From an uncultured Ruminococcus sp. (GTDB lineage Bacteria > Bacillota > Clostridia > Oscillospirales > Acutalibacteraceae), in the NCBI GenBank assembly GCA_902803585.1, contig CADCQO010000157.1:1-10636 (forward strand): DNA of 10,636 bases. Reading direction: 5' to 3'. The notes beneath the pieces are model-generated. The model did not search any database. It worked only from the letters and a program-made list of their open reading frames with translations, and was not told the origin of the DNA. This document shows positions 4,876 to 10,636 of this stretch, in pieces (positions within the stretch are counted from its first letter, which is position 1; the number at the start of each line of letters is the position of its first letter). A program made the translations under genes and the position numbers.

Positions 4876-7800
4876 TTATTTTTTGATCAGCGAGGCAATG
4901 ATCGAGGTAATGGCAAAAAATCCGATATAGATCAGCATTTCCATACATCCCAATTTTTCAAAGCCGGATACAAAGGAAATCATTGTTACCAGCAGCAAGC
5001 CCATGCCTACGGAAAAATACTGAAGTATCTTGGCAAGCATGATACCTGATTTCATTTTGATACAGCCGGATACCGCTTTGGCAAAGGAAGACAATTTTCC
5101 TCTTGTTACAAGATAAGCACGGGACTGTTCATCTACCTGTGACATTGCATCGTGACAGATGTTGCCCAGACCTGTCGGAAGAATGGTAATGCAGCGATAA
5201 AACAGACCGAAACGCTCTGCTACCTTATCTCTGGTAAGATTAGGGTCAACCGTACGGACAACAAAATTAACACCGCTCTGCTCCAGTGTTTTCAGTTCGT
5301 TAGCGATGTTTTTGTTCGTTTTGTAAGAAAGAATGAACATGGCAATCAGTTCTCCGCTGACGGAAATGTAGATAACATCTTCTCCGCGATTCAGGTATTT
5401 ATCCTCCAACTGCTTTTCCGGCAGCTGGATATTATGCGATTTCAGCAGTTCAAGATTACCGATCAGAATTCTTTGATCATTGACCCAGCCGACCAGACCT
5501 TTTCCGTCCTCATAAATGACGTTGTCTACCTTCGGAAGGCTTTCTTTGCTGCACTGTACAATGTTTTCGAAGATGTGAATCATCGTACCGTTCACAGCGT
5601 ACATGATGGCTGCACCCGCCTGAAGCGCATCTTTCAGCATACTTTGCTTGAAGGCGCGCATACCGCTGAGGGTAACGGAACCCTTGGGATACAGTTGAGA
5701 AGAATCAATCATGATGGCGTTGGTGTCACAGAATTGTCTTACAGTTTCATAACTGGTAATCATGGCACCGCTGCGAAGGGATGTTTTACACAGTCTGCGC
5801 AGCGGCAGATTGATAGCCAGCAGAGAATTGATCGGTATACTCATACAAGCTACGAGCGCAAAGGAAGCCAAACCGCCGATAAAACTCTGCCGGAGAACAC
5901 CGAATACAATACCGCTGACCAGAGAAAAAGCGGTCGTCCAGGGTGCAATGAATGCAGCCATTTTTTCAATCGGGTCGGGTGCATAGGAGAGCTGTAAAAA
6001 GTTGCTCATGAATCTGGCACGTCGGGTATATCCGACCAGCGGTTTACGGAGTGCCAGATCACGCACCATTTTCTCGGCGTTCTGTTTATCCGTAAAAATT
6101 TTGCCGGCGTATTTAGGATAGGGCTTGACAAGAAAATTGAAATTGTAGTGTGTTCTGGTGATAATCAGCAGTTTTCCTGCAGAGTTGAACAATAGGGCAA
6201 GAATCAGCAGGGGCGTGTAAAGGTGCATTCCGCCGCTGACATAGATATCCGGCAAAAACAACGAAGTAACAGACTGCATCGCAACCGCAACAGAAGCCGC
6301 TGCAACAGCAGTATCTGAATTACCCTTCAAGTGTCTCAGCGGCATCAGACCGTTCACAATCGGATTTCTTGATGCAATCACCGATACACAGAACATCAGA
6401 AAGCTGATTACGGCAAACCATAGCCAGCCGTTTCGGATATTCTCCCTGAACAAATCCGTACATTGTGCCAGCAGGGACACAGTGATAGAAATAATTGATG
6501 TACCGAGAAGAATCAGCGTTCTCACAAAAACAGACTGGAAACTGGAGGAAATGTCCGTCTTAATCGCATCTGCATCTTTTTCTTCATTGTAGTCGTCCAA
6601 CTGCTGCCGGACAATCACTTCTCCTGAAATTTCCTCATTCGGGTCAAATTCCTCTTCTCCAGTAAACAAGCTGCGAAGACGAATCTTTCTCTTTTCCCTT
6701 TTTTCTTTGGCAGCCCTTTGTTTCTGTGCCTTGGAAACACGCTGTTGTCTGGACTTTTTCTCAGGCTCGTCTGGTATTTCCTCGTATTGTTCAAGATCGT
6801 CCGCCGGCGTTTTTTTCTTTTTTCTTTTCGGGGGCTTTTTAGGCTCCTGCGGAAGAAAGACGACTTTTTCTTCTTTTTCTTCTTTTCGTTCCTCCGCCTT
6901 TTTTTCAGGCTGTACCGCCGGCGGTGTATGGGCGGTTACCGGCGCAGTGCTTTTTTCATCAGAATCTGCTGCGGAAACTGCGGTCAGCTTCTCAATGATT
7001 TTCGGGGAAAGCGTTCGTTTCTGCGGTTTCGGCGGTTTCGGAGGAAGGGCAGGTGTCGGCGGAGGAAGAACAACAGGCGGCGGTGCAGGATGTGCCAGAC
7101 GATACTGCCTGACCGCTTCATATTCCTCACGCAGTGTTCCTGTAAACTTACCCACCATGATGATGAAGGGAATGGCATTGCTGTGCTGATAGGTAACACC
7201 GGTCATATGTCCTTCTGTCAGATCCTTTTCTGCAGCAGCAGAAGACGGCTGTTTGCTTTGCGGTGTACCGTAAATAACATTATCAGACGGAATATCCTTC
7301 TTTTCTGCTGTCCGGCGGGGCGGTACAGGGACGTTGTCCTGCTGCACACTGCCTGCAGCGGGGCGCACCGTTTTTTGAGAAGAAACCGCTGTCGGCACAG
7401 CTGGACGTGGCTTCTGAGGCGGTGCAGCAAAAACAATTTCTTCATCGTGTGTCTTTTGGTCAGCCGTCCTGCCATCAGTTACAGCAGAAGGTGCTTTTTC
7501 TGTCTTATGCTGTACCGGCGGAGGTGGTGAGGCCGGCATTTCAGCGGAAGAGGGTACAGAATCCTTCTGAAATGCCGGAACACTTTTAGCGGAAACAGGG
7601 GCATCATATGGCTGGGAAGAAGCATTTTCCTGCTGTTCTCTGGCAAAGTCTGCGAAAACATCAAAAACAGGCAGCTGTTTCTGCCGGTGTTCCTCTGTCT
7701 GCTGAGAAGGTTCCGGAACCGTACCGGCAAAAGGTGCTTTTTTCGGTGGAACCTGTTCCGGTGCAGTCTGACGGATTTTATTTTTCTGAACCGGCGGAGG

Positions 7801-8379
7801 TGCAGGCTTTGTTGCCGGTTTTTTCGGGACAGCGGTATCCGTCTTTTTCTGTACGGGCGGCTGTTCCGGCTGTACAGGCGGTTCGGTTTCTTCGTCCTCC
7901 GTTTTTTCCTCTATGGAGGCTTCGATGAAAGACAATTTGAAACGGCTGAAAAACTTCTTTTTCTCCTGTTCTTCTCTTGACTCAACGGGCGGTTTTGCCG
8001 AAGGCGTTTTATAGCTTTGTTTGAAGCCGCTCAGATCTACCGCATCTGATGTTTCGGATATTGCTTCTGTTTCCTCTGCGTCATTTTCTTCGTCCTCTTC
8101 GGGCTGCTGCTTCATAGCATCAAGCAGGGAATGCCACTTTGTTTTGAAACGGCTGAAAAAACCTCCCCGCTGATCTGTCATTTCGGAAGATGTTTCGTCA
8201 GCGTTGGTACTGACATTGTTTCGGACATCAGAATCCCTTTCAGAAACAGGAAAATTCTCTTCGTAAGTATCAGGTATATCCTGCGGGGCTGCCTGTGACT
8301 CATTGCGGCGAAAAAGATTACGGATTGTTGAAGAAGATGATGATTCCTGAGATGATTTAGGCTCGTTTGTATGAGACAT
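4876..8379 (-). CDS. degenerate P-type ATPase-like membrane protein with long disordered N-terminus
   Basis: A 1167-residue protein with no family name known to me. Residues 1 to about 600 are low-complexity: Ser/Glu-rich, then Pro/Gln/Lys-rich, with an ordered-looking island at 390-427 and a strongly basic stretch at 513-569. Two FFSRFK motifs occur at 74-79 and 143-148. The C-terminal half resembles a P1-type ATPase. Membrane segments lie near 619-638, 652-669, 690-709, 719-738, 808-829 and 834-860, with a final pair at 1113-1137 and 1145-1164. DPIEKMAAF (802-810) resembles the stretch before membrane helix 5. Asp892 in MIDSSQLYPKG occupies the place of the DKTGTLT aspartate, EDGKGLVGWV and ILIGN (957-975) resemble the nucleotide domain, and VVRTVDPNLT (Asp1045) replaces TGD. 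TGES, CPC and GDGxND are absent. Transport activity is therefore doubtful and a scaffold or regulatory role is possible. ATG at 8377-8379 is preferred, 9 bases from GGAGG (8389-8393); an in-frame TTG at 8388 abuts that site. It begins 5 bases after the rlmB stop. Confidence 0.85.
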   Translation of the reverse strand: MSHTNEPKSSQESSSSSTIRNLFRRNESQAAPQDIPDTYEENFPVSERDSDVRNNVSTNADETSSEMTDQRGGFFSRFKTKWHSLLDAMKQQPEEDEENDAEETEAISETSDAVDLSGFKQSYKTPSAKPPVESREEQEKKKFFSRFKLSFIEASIEEKTEDEETEPPVQPEQPPVQKKTDTAVPKKPATKPAPPPVQKNKIRQTAPEQVPPKKAPFAGTVPEPSQQTEEHRQKQLPVFDVFADFAREQQENASSQPYDAPVSAKSVPAFQKDSVPSSAEMPASPPPPVQHKTEKAPSAVTDGRTADQKTHDEEIVFAAPPQKPRPAVPTAVSSQKTVRPAAGSVQQDNVPVPPRRTAEKKDIPSDNVIYGTPQSKQPSSAAAEKDLTEGHMTGVTYQHSNAIPFIIMVGKFTGTLREEYEAVRQYRLAHPAPPPVVLPPPTPALPPKPPKPQKRTLSPKIIEKLTAVSAADSDEKSTAPVTAHTPPAVQPEKKAEERKEEKEEKVVFLPQEPKKPPKRKKKKTPADDLEQYEEIPDEPEKKSRQQRVSKAQKQRAAKEKREKRKIRLRSLFTGEEEFDPNEEISGEVIVRQQLDDYNEEKDADAIKTDISSSFQSVFVRTLILLGTSIISITVSLLAQCTDLFRENIRNGWLWFAVISFLMFCVSVIASRNPIVNGLMPLRHLKGNSDTAVAAASVAVAMQSVTSLFLPDIYVSGGMHLYTPLLILALLFNSAGKLLIITRTHYNFNFLVKPYPKYAGKIFTDKQNAEKMVRDLALRKPLVGYTRRARFMSNFLQLSYAPDPIEKMAAFIAPWTTAFSLVSGIVFGVLRQSFIGGLASFALVACMSIPINSLLAINLPLRRLCKTSLRSGAMITSYETVRQFCDTNAIMIDSSQLYPKGSVTLSGMRAFKQSMLKDALQAGAAIMYAVNGTMIHIFENIVQCSKESLPKVDNVIYEDGKGLVGWVNDQRILIGNLELLKSHNIQLPEKQLEDKYLNRGEDVIYISVSGELIAMFILSYKTNKNIANELKTLEQSGVNFVVRTVDPNLTRDKVAERFGLFYRCITILPTGLGNICHDAMSQVDEQSRAYLVTRGKLSSFAKAVSGCIKMKSGIMLAKILQYFSVGMGLLLVTMISFVSGFEKLGCMEMLIYIGFFAITSIIASLIKK

Positions 8380-8384
8380 CTGTA

Positions 8385-9158
8385 TCAACCTCCGTTTACT
8401 GCTTTGATATCATGACGCTGACGCATGAATTCATACATAAGAATGCCGGCAGCCACAGAGGCGTTGAGCGAATTGATTTTTCCGTACATGGGCAGCGATA
8501 AAATAACATCGCACTTTTCCCGTACCAATTTGCCGATGCCGCTGCCTTCTGATCCAATGACCAGCGCAGCCGCTCCCTTCAAATTGTTTTCAGTATAAAC
8601 AGAACCGTTCATATCTGCGCCGTAGATCCAGCAGCCTCTTTCCTTCAATTCCTCTAAAACAGTGGGAATGTTCGTTACACGAGCCACCGGCATATATTCG
8701 TAAGCGCCCGCAGAAGTTTTGCCGACAGCATAACTGAGTCCTGCCGACCTTCTTTTCGGAATGATAATACCATGTGCACCAGCACACTCAGCGGTACGGA
8801 TAATCGCGCCCAGATTATGTGCATCTTCGATTTCATCCAGCACGATGATAAACGGGGATTCATTGCGGCTTTCTGCTAAAGCGAAAATATCGTCAACAGA
8901 AGCATATTCTTTGACCGCCGCCACCGCTGCGACACCCTGATGTACAGCACCGCCGCACATCAGATCCAGCTTTTTGCGGTCTACCTCCTTGATGGGGATT
9001 TTCATAGCTCTGGCTTTGGCGGCAATCACCTTGACAGAACCGTTCAGTTCTCCTTTGGCAATCAGAATGCTGTCAATGGATCGACCGGAACGAAGTGCTT
9101 CTGTAACGGGATTACGGCCAGCAATAATGTCACTTCGTTTTTCAATTTGTTCGTTCAA
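8385..9158 (-). CDS. rlmB: 23S rRNA (guanosine-2'-O-)-methyltransferase, SpoU/TrmH family
   Basis: A 257-residue SPOUT-class enzyme that uses S-adenosylmethionine to methylate a ribose 2'-OH, by family resemblance at G2251 of 23S rRNA. The N-terminal substrate-binding domain (about 10-82) opens with IIAGRNPVTEAL and contains AVHQGVAAV. The trefoil-knot methylase domain follows with all three SpoU motifs: motif 1 DEIEDAHNLGAIIRTAECAG (Asn115, Arg121), motif 2 LVIGSEGSGIG (199-209) and motif 3 LPMYGKINSLNASVAAGI (222-239). The start appears to be TTG at 9156-9158, with AGGGTG upstream at workable distance and no ATG or GTG nearby that keeps the conserved N-terminus. The related tRNA methylase TrmH and other TrmH-family members cannot be excluded, but the N-terminal domain favours RlmB. 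First gene of the unit with the pseudo-ATPase and rpe. Confidence 0.93.
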   Translation of the reverse strand: MNEQIEKRSDIIAGRNPVTEALRSGRSIDSILIAKGELNGSVKVIAAKARAMKIPIKEVDRKKLDLMCGGAVHQGVAAVAAVKEYASVDDIFALAESRNESPFIIVLDEIEDAHNLGAIIRTAECAGAHGIIIPKRRSAGLSYAVGKTSAGAYEYMPVARVTNIPTVLEELKERGCWIYGADMNGSVYTENNLKGAAALVIGSEGSGIGKLVREKCDVILSLPMYGKINSLNASVAAGILMYEFMRQRHDIKAVNGG

Positions 9159-9241
9159 TGTATCTTCACCCTATTCGGCTTTTTCAGATTCTGTTATGTA
9201 AAAAATCCTTCAATCAGCTTGGTTTTTACGATAACTAATAC

Positions 9242-9270
9242 ATTATAGCATAAACTATTGTCAAAAAGAA
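9242..9270 (-). promoter_or_regulatory. extended -10 promoter for the rlmB unit
   Basis: On the minus strand a perfect TATAAT (9242-9247) is preceded by TGC (9248-9250), an extended -10 element. The hexamer 17 bases upstream is only TTCTTT. A TTGACA at 9259-9264 lies only 11 bases from the -10 and cannot act as its -35. The promoter is just after the groEL terminator and would give a leader of about 75 bases before rlmB. Confidence 0.6.
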
Positions 9271-9289
9271 GGTGTTTCTAAAATTTTTC

Positions 9290-9323
9290 AAAAAAAATCT
9301 CCGCACCGGAAACCGGCACGGAG
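9290..9323 (-). terminator. intrinsic terminator of groEL
   Basis: An 11-bp stem (9299-9309 with 9313-9323, including two tandem G-U pairs) closes a 3-base loop and is followed on the minus strand by A and eight T (9290-9297). It lies 22 bases after the groEL stop codon and should insulate rlmB from groEL transcription. Confidence 0.92.
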
Positions 9324-9345
9324 AAAGGACAATTTCGGAAAAATA

Positions 9346-10636
9346 TCAGTACATACCGCCCATAGAAGGATCAACAGCGGGAGCAGCCGCAGCCGGCTCC
9401 TTGATGTCAGCTACGAGGGATTCAGTTGTCAGAACCATAGAAGCAACAGATGCTGCATTCTGCAGAGCGGAACGAGTTACCTTTGTCGGGTCAACGATAC
9501 CGCTTTCCATCATATCGCCGTATTCCTCAGTCAGAGCATTAAAGCCATAGCCGACCGTGTCTGCTGTCATGATCTTGTCAACAATAACAGAACCTTCAAG
9601 ACCTGCATTAGCGGCAATCTGACGAACCGGCTCTTCAAGTGCTTTGAGGACGATCTTTGCACCCGTCTTCTCGTCACCCTCCAGAGCATCTACCAACTGA
9701 GAAACAGCACCGGCTGTGTTCAGCAGAGCTGTACCGCCGCCTGCTACGATGCCTTCTTCAACAGCAGCCTTTGTTGCAGCCAGAGCATCCTCAATGCGGA
9801 GCTTCTTTTCCTTCATTTCGATTTCGGTAGCAGCACCGACTTTAATAACAGCTACGCCGCCTGCCAGTTTAGCAAGACGCTCATGCAGCTTTTCTCTGTC
9901 GAAATCAGAAGTAGATACTTCGATCTGTGCACGGATCTGTGCTACTCTGCCCTTGATGGCTTCTGCATCGCCTGCACCGTCTACGATGATGGTGTTTTCC
10001 TTGTCTACCTTTACCTGACGGGCACGTCCAAGCTGCATAATGTTGGTATCTTTCAGTTCAAGACCGATCTCAGAAGAAATAACCTGACCGCCTGTGAGTA
10101 CAGCGATATCACGCAGCATTTCCTTTCTTCTGTCACCGAAACCAGGAGCCTTGACGCCAACACATACGAAAGTACCGCGCAGTTTGTTGAGAATGAGTGT
10201 GGTCAGTGCTTCGCCTTCGATATCCTCAGCAATGATAACCAGCTTCTTGCCTGCCTTCTCGATTTCTTCCAGCAGCGGGAGCATTTCCTGAATGTTGGAA
10301 ATCTTCTTATCTGTGATCAGAATGTAAGCGTCATCAATAACAGCTTCCATCTTATCAGTATCGGTACACATATAAGGAGTGATGTAGCCTCTGTCGAACA
10401 TCATACCTTCAACAACCTCAGAATAAGTTTCGGCTGTCTTGGACTCCTCAACAGTGATAACGCCGTCCTTGCCGACCTTTTCCATTGCATCAGCAATCAG
10501 AGCACCGATTACTTCATCGCCTGCGGAAATGGTAGCAACTCTTGCGATATCCTTAGAACCTTCGACCTGCTTGGAATTTGTTTTCAGTGTGTCTACTGCG
10601 GTGGCAACCGCCTTGCTGATACCCTTTTTGAGTACC
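9346..10636 (-). CDS. groEL: chaperonin GroEL (60 kDa), 3' part only
   Basis: The last 429 codons of groEL, cut at the right window edge. The visible protein begins VLKKGISKAVATAV, which corresponds to about residue 107 of a full-length GroEL of roughly 540 residues. GroEL forms the double-ring ATP-driven folding chamber of the cytosol with GroES as lid. Recognisable parts include ISAGDEVIGALIADAMEKVGKDGVITVEES, the apical domain (GYITPYMCTD, PGFGDRRKEML), the intermediate and equatorial return segment with DALAATKAAVEEGIVAGGG, and IVDPTKVTRSALQNAASVASM. The flexible C-terminal tail is short and ends PSMGGMY rather than in a long GGM repeat. groES is normally just upstream and would lie outside the window. 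A strong terminator follows. Confidence 0.98.
   Translation of the reverse strand, partial: VLKKGISKAVATAVDTLKTNSKQVEGSKDIARVATISAGDEVIGALIADAMEKVGKDGVITVEESKTAETYSEVVEGMMFDRGYITPYMCTDTDKMEAVIDDAYILITDKKISNIQEMLPLLEEIEKAGKKLVIIAEDIEGEALTTLILNKLRGTFVCVGVKAPGFGDRRKEMLRDIAVLTGGQVISSEIGLELKDTNIMQLGRARQVKVDKENTIIVDGAGDAEAIKGRVAQIRAQIEVSTSDFDREKLHERLAKLAGGVAVIKVGAATEIEMKEKKLRIEDALAATKAAVEEGIVAGGGTALLNTAGAVSQLVDALEGDEKTGAKIVLKALEEPVRQIAANAGLEGSVIVDKIMTADTVGYGFNALTEEYGDMMESGIVDPTKVTRSALQNAASVASMVLTTESLVADIKEPAAAAPAVDPSMGGMY

Noticed and set aside
5704..5706. The idea that the DSSQL in place of DKTGT comes from a frameshift or sequencing error.
   Set aside because: The frame and the flanking P-type-like sequence are continuous on both sides, and several other motifs are degenerate independently.
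5152..5997. A 281-codon plus-strand open frame.
   Set aside because: It lies entirely antisense to the pseudo-ATPase core, has no recognisable domain, and the minus-strand frame carries the P-type-like motifs.
6707..7980. Several long plus-strand frames rich in Phe, Arg and Cys.
   Set aside because: They are antisense readings of the Pro/Lys/Glu-rich N-terminal half of the large protein. Their composition is a mirror of that bias.
9242..9264. TTGACA and TATAAT pair ahead of rlmB as a standard promoter.
   Set aside because: The spacer is only 11 bases, too short for SigA. The extended -10 (TGCTATAAT) reading was used instead.

Overview
The window reads as chromosomal DNA from a low-to-moderate GC Firmicute of the class Clostridia, most like the Ruminococcus/Oscillospiraceae group. 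That placement is an inference. It rests on the TIGR03905-type TSCPD protein, the zinc-ribbon form of ribosomal protein S18, AGGAGG-type ribosome binding sites, consensus SigA promoters and a GroEL ending in GGMY. Every protein gene I support lies on the minus strand, so the text below runs from high to low coordinates.

Right end (10636 to 9290): the last 429 codons of groEL, closed by a strong intrinsic terminator. Next comes a three-gene unit, rlmB (23S rRNA 2'-O-methyltransferase), a 1167-residue membrane protein and rpe (ribulose-phosphate 3-epimerase), with gaps of 5 and 19 bases. An extended -10 promoter in front of rlmB probably drives it. The large middle gene is the most unusual object here. 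Its C-terminal half has the layout of a P-type ATPase: membrane segments, a phosphorylation-site aspartate and a nucleotide-domain-like GKG/IGN stretch. The DKTGT, TGES, TGD and GDGxND motifs are all degenerate or absent. About 600 residues of disordered, proline-rich and charged sequence precede the membrane part. It looks like a pseudo-P-type ATPase.

Middle (4082 to 2888): the classic rpsF-ssb-rpsR operon (S6, SSB, S18). It starts at a near-perfect SigA promoter, has a leader hairpin that may be the S6:S18 autoregulatory element, and ends at an intrinsic terminator. A small stand-alone TSCPD-domain gene follows, enclosed between that terminator and its own.

Left (2477 to 203): a second promoter with the same hexamers and spacing (TTGACA-17-TACAAT) drives a DUF1015 gene. 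After it comes a 288-residue protein of unknown function with two C-terminal membrane helices.

Extreme left (1 to 82, plus strand): the 3' end of a group II intron, with domain V carrying a CGC triad as in class IIC, domain VI with a bulged branch-point A, and a 3' terminus at about base 82. The rest of the intron, including any reverse transcriptase, lies outside the window. Bases 83 to 202 hold no gene that I can support.
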